Part shown: positions 1 to 6,386 of the stretch, one piece after another | Layout: the number at the start of each line of letters is the position of its first letter | How positions within the stretch are numbered: position 1 is the first letter of the stretch | Source: a virus | IMG/VR virus record: IMGVR_UViG_3300023180_000485 | Location: 1-20,951 of that record | Length of the DNA: 20,951 nucleotides | Reading direction: 5' to 3' (one strand) | Translations under genes and position numbers: made by a program | The notes under the pieces: generated by a model | Database searches by the model: none | What the model saw: only the letters and a program-made list of their open reading frames with translations | What the model was told of the DNA's origin: nothing

Positions 1-678
1 GAACACCATACACTACTTGAAGATGGTACAGTAACTCATTATGATGTTATGTTTGAGCATGGAGTAGAAAGAATGGTTCCAGTAGAAGAACTGGAAGTTC
101 TTATCTCCGAAGTTCATGAGCATGTTGAAATGGAACTTTCTGATGATGAGCAACTTGAAGAAGGTCTCAGAACAAGAGTTGGTGAGAAGATTAAAAAGCA
201 TGTAAATAAGTATGCTTATCAGCAGGGAATTCATAACAATCCTGGTTGGCTGAGAAAACCAGAAAAGAGAGCTGCCCTGAACAAAGCAGTAAGAGATGAC
301 ATTAAAAAGAATCCAAAGGCTGCAGTTCAGTATGCTGCTGGTGAAGTTAAAAGAAAGGCTGGAGAATTAATTCGTCGTGAAGAGTTTGATGTCTTTGATA
401 CTATTCTTGAGTTTTTAATTGATGAAGAGATTGCAAAGGATATCCAAGAAGCAAATTGGATTATGGCAAATGAGATTACTGAAGAGCAGATTGATGAGAT
501 TCTAGGACTTTTTAGAAAAAAGGAAGAACCAAAAATAGAATATGCTGGTAGGTCTATGGAAGCCAAAGAAAAGAAAGTTCCTTATAAGGTAGATACTCGC
601 AGACCAACATCTCAGGTTACTACTTTTGGTAAGGGTGGAAAATCTGAAACATTTAAAACCCGAGGTCCCGTAAGATAA
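1..678 (+). CDS. Probable virion structural protein, 5' end outside window
   Basis: The reading frame is open from the first base, so this is the last 225 residues of a longer protein; the first in-frame ATG (49) is probably internal because the codons before it read as normal protein. The visible part is acidic in the first third (a run of Glu/Asp and His around the segment VPVEELEVLISEVHEH), Lys/Arg-rich in the middle, and ends in a basic Ser/Thr/Gly tail. No enzyme motif or membrane segment is visible. I recall the opening segment from proteins annotated as structural in T4-like cyanophages, and the next genes have late promoters, so a virion role is inferred, not shown. A strong terminator follows the stop codon directly. 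Confidence 0.6.
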   Translation, partial: EHHTLLEDGTVTHYDVMFEHGVERMVPVEELEVLISEVHEHVEMELSDDEQLEEGLRTRVGEKIKKHVNKYAYQQGIHNNPGWLRKPEKRAALNKAVRDDIKKNPKAAVQYAAGEVKRKAGELIRREEFDVFDTILEFLIDEEIAKDIQEANWIMANEITEEQIDEILGLFRKKEEPKIEYAGRSMEAKEKKVPYKVDTRRPTSQVTTFGKGGKSETFKTRGPVR

Positions 679-683
679 TTTTT

Positions 684-709
684 AACCCCCCAGAAATGGG
701 GGGTTTTTT
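684..709 (+). terminator. Intrinsic terminator after the first gene
   Basis: An 8-bp stem, AACCCCCC against GGGGGGTT, closes a 6-nt loop (AGAAAT), and the GGGGGG arm runs straight into six T. It begins five bases after the stop codon, so it should end the upstream late transcript. A late promoter follows immediately. Confidence 0.9.
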
Positions 710-717
710 AATAAATA
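709..717 (+). promoter_or_regulatory. T4-type late promoter (TAATAAATA)
   Basis: TAATAAATA is one base from the T4 late consensus TATAAATA. It sits at the end of the terminator T-tract and 14 nt before the ATG at 732, which has a Shine-Dalgarno AAGGA at 723-727. The short spacing supports 732 rather than 754 as the real start of the next gene. Confidence 0.55.
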
Positions 718-731
718 TTAAAAAGGAAACT

Positions 732-791
732 ATGGCATCTAGAGTTAATAAAAATGCCAAGAAAAAGAGTAAAGGAACAAAAAAAATCTAG
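732..791 (+). other. Upstream start with good RBS, probably the true N-terminus of the next gene (frameshifted)
   Basis: An ATG at 732 has AAGGA at 723-727 and encodes 19 residues (MASRVNKNAKKKSKGTKKI) before a TAG at 789-791. It overlaps the next gene in another frame. A run of eight A lies at 779-786; with seven A the frame would read straight into the 754 frame (giving TKKSRSRNRV). The ATG at 754 has no Shine-Dalgarno. The two N-termini are similarly Lys/Arg-rich, so the change of frame would barely alter composition. Either the run has an indel (natural or sequencing), or slippage restores the frame. Confidence 0.5.
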
Positions 792-1140
792 GTCAAGAAA
801 TAGGGTAGACGTTCTTCTAGAAAGAATTGAAAATATCTCCGACCCAGAAGATATTATGATGGAAATTATGGACATTTTTACTGATATGGAAATGGTTCCA
901 GAACCAGGAAATTACTATACTTTTTTATATAATGCTAAAACCCCAAATATATTGTATGACCAACATCCTTTAGTTGCAGTAACTTCTGTAGAAAGGTGGG
1001 GATTTCAGGGAATTAATTTTCATTGGGGAAAACCCAAAAGATATACTTGGATAGAAATTCTTAGTAGTCTTTATGTTGTGGAGAACGATGAGATATCAAC
1101 TCTTCGTAATATTAATTATGCAAAGTTTGTGAATTCTTAG
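754..1140 (+). CDS. Conserved small phage protein of unknown function
   Basis: The open frame gives 128 residues: a very basic first 20 residues (MPRKRVKEQKKSRSRNR), an acidic helical stretch (about 25-48, DPEDIMMEIMDIF), and an aromatic-rich core (about 53-112) with WGFQGINFHWG and YTWIEI. I recognise the aromatic core as a family repeatedly found in T4-like cyanophages, but know no function for it. The probable true start is the ATG at 732, one frame away across a poly(A) run (see that entry), which would give a protein about 7 residues longer. It lies between a late promoter and the next late gene, so late expression is likely. Confidence 0.65.
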   Translation: MPRKRVKEQKKSRSRNRVDVLLERIENISDPEDIMMEIMDIFTDMEMVPEPGNYYTFLYNAKTPNILYDQHPLVAVTSVERWGFQGINFHWGKPKRYTWIEILSSLYVVENDEISTLRNINYAKFVNS

Positions 1141-1143
1141 GAA

Positions 1144-1151
1144 AATAAATA
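1144..1151 (+). promoter_or_regulatory. T4-type late promoter (AATAAATA)
   Basis: AATAAATA differs by one base from TATAAATA. It starts three bases after the previous stop codon and ends 19 nt before the ATG at 1171, which has no clear Shine-Dalgarno. Confidence 0.5.
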
Positions 1152-1170
1152 TAGTATATCAGCAAGAAAC

Positions 1171-2325
1171 ATGAAAAACTTTTCTCGATTTATAACTGAA
1201 GCACAAGAATCTCAAGCATCCCAAAGAGCAAAGAAGATGGGGCTTAGAGGTGATGGTCATGGTGGTTGGTATGATGCATCGGGAGAGTTTGTTGCAAAAA
1301 CTGAAGGTGGAGAACTTAAGTTTTATAATAAAGGACAAAGACCTGGAAGAGACGTTCCTCCAAAGGACCAAATTAAAAAACAAGAACCGCCGCGACAATT
1401 GCAAGTAGAACCTCAACAACCTGAAGAAGGTGGTTCTAAGTTGACAATTGTGTTTGGTAAATTTAATCCTCCAACCACAAAACATCAACAACTTTTTACC
1501 GCTGCAAAATCTATTGCTGGAGATTCTGATTTAAAAATTTATCCTTCAAGGGCACAAGATTCTGAAATGAATCCTTTGAAACCTGAAACTAAAATTAATT
1601 TTATGAAGGATATGTTCCCATCATTTAAAGACAACATTGTAAATGATGAGAAGATGATTACTATTTTTGATGTACTTCAATCGGCAGAAAATGATGGATA
1701 TCGTGAAGTCACCGTTGTAGTTGGTGCGGATAGATTGGGAGAATTTAGAAGTCTTGCTCAAAAGCACAATGGAAGTCTATACTCATTTGATGATATTACT
1801 GTAGTTGCTGGTGGGCAAAGAGATTCTGATGGAGAAAGTTCTTCGAAGTTGAGAGAACTTGCTGCTCAAGATAATTTAAATGCCTTTAAGGCTGGACTCC
1901 CAAAAAGATTCAAAGATGCGGAAAAATTATTTAAAAAGGTAAAATCTGGATTGGGAATTAAATCAAAGAATGAAGAAGTTAATTTGTGGAAAATTGCACC
2001 AAAACTAGACTATTCAAATTTGAGGGAAGAATATATTGAAGGTAAAATATTTCAAAGAGGTTCTATAGTTGAAAATTGCAATACTGGGTTGAGAGGAAAG
2101 ATTATTCGTAGAGGTACTAATTATCTAATTTGCATCACAGAAGATAATATTATGTTCAAGTCTTGGATTACCGATGTTGTGGAAAAGAAATCCTTCACAG
2201 ATATTTCTGGAGTTCCTGCAAATCAAAGGGAAATTGGAACTCCTGAAATGACAAGATATGCTATGAAAATGGCAGACCTTAAAAAGATTCGTAATTTTAT
2301 AAATAAGTATAAGGCTAAGAAGTAA
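1171..2325 (+). CDS. Nucleotidyltransferase (cytidylyltransferase-like) with C-terminal phage domain
   Basis: This 384-residue protein has a central HIGH-superfamily nucleotidyltransferase fold. Residues 93-105 read IVFGKFNPPTTKH, the GxFxPPTxxH form of the nucleotide-binding motif with TTKH in place of HxGH; VGADR is at 184-188, and SSSKLRE at 223-229 resembles the usual C-terminal (S/T)SxxxR motif. Residues 25-60 hold a Gly-rich segment (GHGGWYDASGEF). The C-terminus (about 287-380) has KGKIIRRGTNYLI-like and FKSWITDVVEK segments that I recall at the ends of cyanophage virion proteins. T4-like cyanophages carry a gene annotated cytidylyltransferase in this context. The substrate cannot be told from sequence. 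Fusion to a virion-type tail suggests the enzyme may be packaged, which is inference. Confidence 0.75.
   Translation: MKNFSRFITEAQESQASQRAKKMGLRGDGHGGWYDASGEFVAKTEGGELKFYNKGQRPGRDVPPKDQIKKQEPPRQLQVEPQQPEEGGSKLTIVFGKFNPPTTKHQQLFTAAKSIAGDSDLKIYPSRAQDSEMNPLKPETKINFMKDMFPSFKDNIVNDEKMITIFDVLQSAENDGYREVTVVVGADRLGEFRSLAQKHNGSLYSFDDITVVAGGQRDSDGESSSKLRELAAQDNLNAFKAGLPKRFKDAEKLFKKVKSGLGIKSKNEEVNLWKIAPKLDYSNLREEYIEGKIFQRGSIVENCNTGLRGKIIRRGTNYLICITEDNIMFKSWITDVVEKKSFTDISGVPANQREIGTPEMTRYAMKMADLKKIRNFINKYKAKK
2298..2305 (+). promoter_or_regulatory. T4-type late promoter inside the 3' end of the upstream gene
   Basis: A perfect TATAAATA lies within the last codons of the nucleotidyltransferase gene, 34 nt before the ATG at 2340. 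The intergenic gap is only 14 nt, so the promoter has to lie in coding sequence. Confidence 0.6.
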
Positions 2326-2339
2326 AACAACTTATACTA

Positions 2340-4418
2340 ATGACTCATCTTAACGATATTTCCAAGATTTATCTTGAGCAAGTTGCTGCTCTGGAAGAAG
2401 GTGCAATTGCGGATAAACTTAGAGCAATGAATGCTGCTAAGAAACAAGAGTGGGATGAAAAGGGAAATAAAGCAAAAGAAGATGCTGAAAATGCATTAAA
2501 GAAAGTTAAAGCAACTCAAAAGGATCTGGAGTCTGCTTCATTTATTCAAAAAGAAGCACTTGATCCAGTAGGTAAAGAAAATGCAGACATTGATAACGAC
2601 GGTGATGTAGATAACTCAGATGAGTATCTTCACAAAAAGAGAAAAGCAATTGGTAAGGCAATTTCCAAGAAAAAGGGTGAAGAGTGTGATGACTGCGGCA
2701 AGAAAGAATGTGAGTGTGATGATAAAAAAGTTGATGAAGGAATTCTGAATAACCCAGAACATGCAGCAAACTTCAAGAAGAATGCTGATGCTATGGCAGC
2801 AGGACTTCAAGCACTTCATGCCAAAAAGAAAAAGACTAGAAAAGAAGAAGTGGAACTTGAAGAAAGAAACGTTCATGGAGATTTAGAAGTTCCATCCAAA
2901 GATATTAAGTCACTAGTTGCTAAAGCAGTTAAGAGAATTGATACTGATGTTGATGGTGATGTAGAAGCAAATGATAAGAATAAGGGTGAATATGGGGAGT
3001 TTGTTCCAACTCCAGATGGAAAGGGAAGAGCATTTGCCGGTCCAAACAAAGTTAGAAAAGAATCTTTCTCAAACTGGAGACAAGAATTGATGATTGAGGT
3101 TTCCGAAAATGATTCGGATTCTGATAAAATTTCTGATAAAAAGGTTAATAACTATTCTGGAAAAACCAAGTGCGTTACTATTAATCCAGAAATGAAAGAA
3201 GAGGTTGAATCTCTTGGTGGACAACTTTTAGAATTTGCTGAAGTTGATACTATTGATATCAACATCCTAGATGAAATGACCGATTTTGAACTTGATTTAC
3301 TTTCTGATGAAATGATTGAAAGTATTGTTGAGGAAGTATTTGAAGAGAACATTTCCGAAGGAATGGAAATTGAGGATATTGAAAATATTATTTGCGAATC
3401 AATCGAATCTTCCTTACTTCTTCTTTCAGAAGGTTACTATGATTCTGCTGTTGAAACTTCAAAAGCAAATGCCAAAAAACCTGAAGTTAGAGCAGCAAAT
3501 CGTAGAGCAAAACTTGAAAGAATTAAGTCTGCTGTAAAGGGAGCTGCTAAATCTGCATATAGAGGTACATCTAGAGCAGCTGGAATTGCTGCAGGAACAG
3601 CAGCACGGGGTGCATCTGCCGCAACATCTGCAGCAAGACGTGCTGGAGAAGCAGCATCTGGAGCTGCTAAATCTGCATATAGAGGTGCAACTAGAGCAGC
3701 TGGGTCTGTATCTGCAGCAGCAGAACGAGGTGCATCTGCTGCAACATCTGCAGCAAGACGTGCCGGTGATATTGCGAGCAGAGCAAAGGCGTCTGCAAAA
3801 AGAGAGTTTTCTAAAGGATATGAAAGTGGAAGAAATAGATCTTCTTCTGAAGGTGGTGGTTCTTCAGAAACAAGAAAACCACAACCATATAGAAATGTTG
3901 GTGTTACCAAAAAGCCTGGTTTGTTAAGTAGAATTGGTTCAAAACTCAAAAGAGGATTGAAAAAGGCAGTTGCTTCTGGAGCAAGATCAGTTTCTAGAGG
4001 TGCAAGAAATATTGCCCGCAGAATGGAAGAGCAAGTTATTGCTGAAAAGTCTGTATCAGTTTCTCAACAGCAAGCTGCAGGAGCAGCACTTGCTGCAAAG
4101 AGAGGAGAAAAAGAACCTTCAACATTGAAAGGTGCTTCTCTTCAGATGTATAAGTCTATGAGTGAAAAAGAACTTCGCGATTTCGCAAAGACTAAGCATG
4201 AGGGTCTTCCTGAGAAAAGCATGGAAGAAGGATATTATGGTAGATATGGAATTAGAAGACCAGATACTAAACTTACACCCGGAAAAGATTATGGTGGATA
4301 TAAGGGAGGTGATGATTCAACTAGAACTCTTGGTGGAAAATTTCAATCCAAAGATAATGCGGTAGTTAAACCAGTAGATAAAACTATTGCTGCAGTTAGA
4401 AAAAGAAAAAATGGTTGA
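2340..4418 (+). CDS. Large modular virion protein with EF-hand loops, Ala-rich repeat and DUF3008 domain
   Basis: This 692-residue protein looks like a chain of small modules. Residues 83-94 (DIDNDGDVDNSD) and 201-212 (DTDVDGDVEAND) are canonical 12-residue EF-hand calcium loops with acidic residues at 1, 3, 5, 7 and 12. Cys116, 119, 124 and 126 form a four-Cys cluster that could bind zinc. Residues 285-365 are strongly acidic. Residues 401-480 are two 40-residue Ala/Arg/Ser-rich repeats beginning GAAKSAYRG. About 572-626 matches DUF3008 (QQQAAGAALAAKRG through MSEKELRDFAKTKHEGLP), normally a small stand-alone bacterial protein. The protein has an acidic half and a basic half. Related long genes in cyanophages are annotated as structural; function here is unknown. 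No Shine-Dalgarno is visible; the late promoter at 2298 is well placed. Confidence 0.7.
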   Translation: MTHLNDISKIYLEQVAALEEGAIADKLRAMNAAKKQEWDEKGNKAKEDAENALKKVKATQKDLESASFIQKEALDPVGKENADIDNDGDVDNSDEYLHKKRKAIGKAISKKKGEECDDCGKKECECDDKKVDEGILNNPEHAANFKKNADAMAAGLQALHAKKKKTRKEEVELEERNVHGDLEVPSKDIKSLVAKAVKRIDTDVDGDVEANDKNKGEYGEFVPTPDGKGRAFAGPNKVRKESFSNWRQELMIEVSENDSDSDKISDKKVNNYSGKTKCVTINPEMKEEVESLGGQLLEFAEVDTIDINILDEMTDFELDLLSDEMIESIVEEVFEENISEGMEIEDIENIICESIESSLLLLSEGYYDSAVETSKANAKKPEVRAANRRAKLERIKSAVKGAAKSAYRGTSRAAGIAAGTAARGASAATSAARRAGEAASGAAKSAYRGATRAAGSVSAAAERGASAATSAARRAGDIASRAKASAKREFSKGYESGRNRSSSEGGGSSETRKPQPYRNVGVTKKPGLLSRIGSKLKRGLKKAVASGARSVSRGARNIARRMEEQVIAEKSVSVSQQQAAGAALAAKRGEKEPSTLKGASLQMYKSMSEKELRDFAKTKHEGLPEKSMEEGYYGRYGIRRPDTKLTPGKDYGGYKGGDDSTRTLGGKFQSKDNAVVKPVDKTIAAVRKRKNG
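3540..3779 (+). repeat. Two tandem 120-bp direct repeats inside the modular gene
   Basis: Copy 1 is 3540-3659 and copy 2 is 3660-3779. Each starts with GGAGCTGCTAAATCTGCATA (identical for the first 27 bases) and includes a second near-identical block around GGTGCATCTGC and GCAACATCTGCAGCAAGACG. They encode two 40-residue Ala-rich repeats, probably amphipathic helix. High DNA identity points to a recent duplication or gene conversion. Confidence 0.85.
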
Positions 4419-4424
4419 ATTTTG

Positions 4425-4480
4425 AATAATGCCCATATATAGAATGTAGATTTTTGGTAACATACCATGTGGGCATTATT
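4425..4480 (+). repeat. Inverted repeat that encloses the next gene's start codon
   Basis: AATAATGCCCATAT (4425-4438) pairs with ATGTGGGCATTATT (4467-4480): 13 Watson-Crick pairs and one G-U, loop of 28 nt. The 3' arm begins exactly with the ATG at 4467, so in RNA the start codon and next four codons would be paired. There is no T-run, so it is not an intrinsic terminator on the + strand. Confidence 0.75.
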
Positions 4481-4646
4481 ACTTCCACTTGCAAAAAGAA
4501 CATTAAGTAATCTTCTTGAAAGAGAAGAAGTTCGTCGTTACTTAATTAGCGTTCTTCGTAGTTTAGCGGCAACTACCGATAACAAACTTGATGATGGTGC
4601 TGTAGATGTTGTAGAGGCACTTCTCTTTAAACAGGAAGAGCAATAA
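4467..4646 (+). CDS. Small hypothetical protein, 59 residues
   Basis: The frame runs from ATG to TAA and encodes MWALLLPLAKRTLSNLLERE, then a basic stretch and an acidic end (DDGAVDVVEALLFKQEEQ). It looks like two amphipathic helices, with no transmembrane segment of full length. I recall similar small proteins beside structural genes in T4-like cyanophages, with no known function. It starts 49 nt after the big modular gene and is followed by a strong terminator seven bases after its stop codon. Its ATG lies in a 14-bp stem, and no Shine-Dalgarno is visible, so translation may be controlled by that hairpin. Confidence 0.65.
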   Translation: MWALLLPLAKRTLSNLLEREEVRRYLISVLRSLAATTDNKLDDGAVDVVEALLFKQEEQ

Positions 4647-4652
4647 TTGTAT

Positions 4653-4685
4653 GGGAGACCTTTAAAACTAAGGTCTCCCGTTTTT
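4653..4685 (+). terminator. Intrinsic terminator
   Basis: A perfect 10-bp stem, GGGAGACCTT (4653-4662) with AAGGTCTCCC (4670-4679), closes a 7-nt loop and is followed by G and five T. It ends the transcript of the preceding structural genes. A late promoter begins at the last T. Confidence 0.9.
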
Positions 4686-4692
4686 ATAAATA
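4685..4692 (+). promoter_or_regulatory. T4-type late promoter (TATAAATA)
   Basis: This is an exact match to the T4 late consensus, directly after the terminator and 30 nt before the ATG at 4723. That gene also has AAGGA at 4712-4716, six bases before its ATG. Together they make the best-formed late expression signal in the window. Confidence 0.75.
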
Positions 4693-4722
4693 TTTTATAG
4701 CAAATATTTTTAAGGAACAGAT

Positions 4723-5241
4723 ATGGCTCTCTGGGGAAATAACGATGCCGTTGGTTCAGCTGGTACGGTATCACTAAACTACACTACTAGAGTTGTTACT
4801 GGAACTAATACCCTTTTTGGTAATGTTGGTTCCGCTGCAACTGGAAATGTAATTAGATTTGGAGATCGTGCAGGAACTTATTATGGTGATGCAGTAATTG
4901 CTAGTATTGCTAGCACACAATCTCTAACAATTGCATCAACCATGGGATTGAGTGGTGCTGCAATTGCTGGAACTTCATTCACTGTAAGTGAACTTCCAAT
5001 ATTCACTGTTTCAGATTCTCATTACAGCGAAGTTAATGGTGATTATGATTCATATGTTTATGGCGCTGCTGGTGCTGGAGTAACTGCTGCTCATAACACA
5101 ACATATGATCTAACACATGCCGGATGGGTAGGAGTTACAACATATAACGACTCTGAAGGAAATCTAAGAGTTAAGAGTGAAACTCTTGTCGCAATGTCAG
5201 GTATTACTACTGGCAATACTCCTGCATTCCCACCTGTTTGA
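4723..5241 (+). CDS. Probable virion structural protein
   Basis: The 172-residue protein begins MALWGNNDAV and is rich in Gly, Ala, Ser, Thr and Val, with alternating polar and hydrophobic residues typical of beta-rich virion proteins. The N-terminal half (TTRVVTGTNTLFGNVGSAAT) resembles repeated beta-hairpin units of capsid or tail decoration proteins. There is no Cys, no signal peptide and no enzyme motif. An exact late promoter and strong Shine-Dalgarno suggest high late expression, as expected for an abundant virion component. I recall proteins starting MALWGN as structural in cyanophages; the exact place in the particle is unknown. Confidence 0.7.
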   Translation: MALWGNNDAVGSAGTVSLNYTTRVVTGTNTLFGNVGSAATGNVIRFGDRAGTYYGDAVIASIASTQSLTIASTMGLSGAAIAGTSFTVSELPIFTVSDSHYSEVNGDYDSYVYGAAGAGVTAAHNTTYDLTHAGWVGVTTYNDSEGNLRVKSETLVAMSGITTGNTPAFPPV

Positions 5242-5247
5242 TAACAT

Positions 5248-5631
5248 ATGCATTTTAATGAACTGAACTCCGAGAATTTTCTTCTTTTTGCTATTAAAAA
5301 TTATGAAAATCCACATGCAGTTACTAAAGAAGATTTTGATAGAGACTTAAATCATTTTAAATATATCAAAAGACTTCTAAGAAAATATAAAAAAGAAGGT
5401 GACTTAAAAACTCACCTTCTTTTGAATCACTTTATTATTTTGTATAATATTTTTGGTGAAGCTGCTACTCCAATGTTATTTTTTAAAGTTGAGGATGAAC
5501 TTTGGTCTTGCATCAAAACATTTTTACTTTTTTTGAATAAGATTCCAGATTATCCAAAATCTTATATTCATGAAATAGAAGTTGACAATGTATGTTTAGA
5601 AGAATTAAACAAGATATACAATGGACAATAA
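5248..5631 (+). CDS. Conserved phage protein of unknown function
   Basis: This 127-residue, mostly helical protein starts MHFNELNSENFLLFAIKNYE. A central block (about 36-70: FKYIKRLLRKYKKEGDLKTH followed by LLLNHFIILYNIFG) and the later segment ELWSCIKTFLLFLNKIP are familiar to me as a family conserved in marine T4-like phages, usually next to structural or tail genes. No catalytic motif is seen. It starts six bases after the previous stop codon and overlaps the next gene by 11 nt, so the three genes are likely one late transcript. It has no clear Shine-Dalgarno. Confidence 0.7.
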   Translation: MHFNELNSENFLLFAIKNYENPHAVTKEDFDRDLNHFKYIKRLLRKYKKEGDLKTHLLLNHFIILYNIFGEAATPMLFFKVEDELWSCIKTFLLFLNKIPDYPKSYIHEIEVDNVCLEELNKIYNGQ

Positions 5632-5812
5632 ATTAAATAGAATAATTTCAATCATAAGAAAATTGAATGAAGAAGCAATGGTTTCTGGACCAACAAATGC
5701 TTCTAATTCTTCGTCTTTAGGGTTTGATCCAGAAACTGAAACTCCTCCAGTAAGAAAGAAGAAGAAATATATCTTTCAAGTTGGTTTAAGAAGAAGATGG
5801 GGTAAAGGATAA
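5621..5812 (+). CDS. Small hypothetical phage protein
   Basis: This is a 63-residue protein: an N-terminal helix (MDNKLNRIISIIRKLNEE), a low-complexity Ser/Asn/Pro linker (about 22-43) and a very basic end with KKKK and RRRWGKG. The basic tail could bind nucleic acid or another virion protein, but nothing specific is recognised. The start overlaps the preceding gene by 11 nt, which suggests coupled translation. Similar helix-linker-basic small proteins follow this neighbour in cyanophages, as far as I recall. Confidence 0.6.
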   Translation: MDNKLNRIISIIRKLNEEAMVSGPTNASNSSSLGFDPETETPPVRKKKKYIFQVGLRRRWGKG

Positions 5813-5821
5813 TAATAAATA
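5813..5821 (+). promoter_or_regulatory. T4-type late promoter (TAATAAATA)
   Basis: TAATAAATA begins right after the previous stop codon. It also lies in a short AT-only inverted repeat (ATAATAAA against TTTTATTAT) without a GC core. It could serve the small ORF at 5830 or the membrane protein gene at 5963. Confidence 0.45.
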
Positions 5822-5829
5822 TTTTTATT

Positions 5830-5958
5830 ATGTTGGCTGAGAATGCCATGAAAAATTTAAAACCTTTAAGCAAATATTCTTTCTTGAAAGCAAATAATTC
5901 TGTAGTGAAATGGACTGGAATATTAACTTACTTTTGCTCTAAAAAAATACTTTCCTAA
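5830..5958 (+). CDS. Possible 42-residue ORF
   Basis: The frame runs ATG to TAA and encodes MLAENAMKNLKPLSKYSFLK and then a hydrophobic patch (WTGILTYFC) and a basic end. It fills the 150-nt gap between two better genes and stops four bases before the next ATG. There is no Shine-Dalgarno and I do not recognise it. It may instead be an untranslated leader of the next gene. Confidence 0.3.
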   Translation: MLAENAMKNLKPLSKYSFLKANNSVVKWTGILTYFCSKKILS

Positions 5959-5962
5959 AAAA

Positions 5963-6379
5963 ATGGCTTTCGGTTTCGGAAAATTAGCAGTTCTAGAATC
6001 TAAATTGGATATCTACGAAGATTTGTCCAAAGAGATGCTAGACAAACTAGAACGCGCTGTAGGTACTATCTCCGAAAACAGTCAAAGAGTTGCAATTGTT
6101 TTGGAAAGACATGAAAATCGTTTAGAAGAAAGTGATAAAACGGATAAACTTCTTCTCAAAATGTTTGATGAGATGAAGCACAATAATGCCGAAGACCATA
6201 AGAGTGTCAATCTAAGAATTGATTCTCTTGAGAAAAAAATAGATGATCTTTATAAGTTTAGATGGATTGCTGTAGGAATTGCATTGGCAGCAGTCACAAT
6301 TTTAAAGGCGCCGGATATATTTTCTAGTTTCTTGACACCAAACCAAAACGCTAGTATAGTGGAGATGAACCTAAAGTAG
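5963..6379 (+). CDS. Coiled-coil protein with one C-terminal membrane segment
   Basis: This 138-residue protein starts MAFGFGKLAVLESKLDIYED. Residues 12-98 are a long charged helix with heptad-like Leu/Ile spacing, probably a coiled coil. Residues 100-116 (RWIAVGIALAAVTILKA) form a single transmembrane segment, followed by a short polar tail. Similar coiled-coil plus C-terminal anchor proteins occur near DNA-metabolism genes in T4-like cyanophages; I know no function. Anchoring of a cytoplasmic rod to the inner membrane is the simplest reading. The ATG has no Shine-Dalgarno. The primase gene begins seven bases after its stop codon. Confidence 0.7.
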   Translation: MAFGFGKLAVLESKLDIYEDLSKEMLDKLERAVGTISENSQRVAIVLERHENRLEESDKTDKLLLKMFDEMKHNNAEDHKSVNLRIDSLEKKIDDLYKFRWIAVGIALAAVTILKAPDIFSSFLTPNQNASIVEMNLK

Positions 6380-6386
6380 ATTGATT

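Noticed and set aside
3437-3949. A 170-residue minus-strand ORF rich in Ala and Asp
   Set aside because: It is the antisense shadow of the Ala-rich repeats of the modular virion gene.
6381-6386. TTG starts in front of primase, nrdA and nrdB
   Set aside because: In each case an ATG a few codons downstream has a better ribosome-binding position or overlap and fits the family N-terminus.
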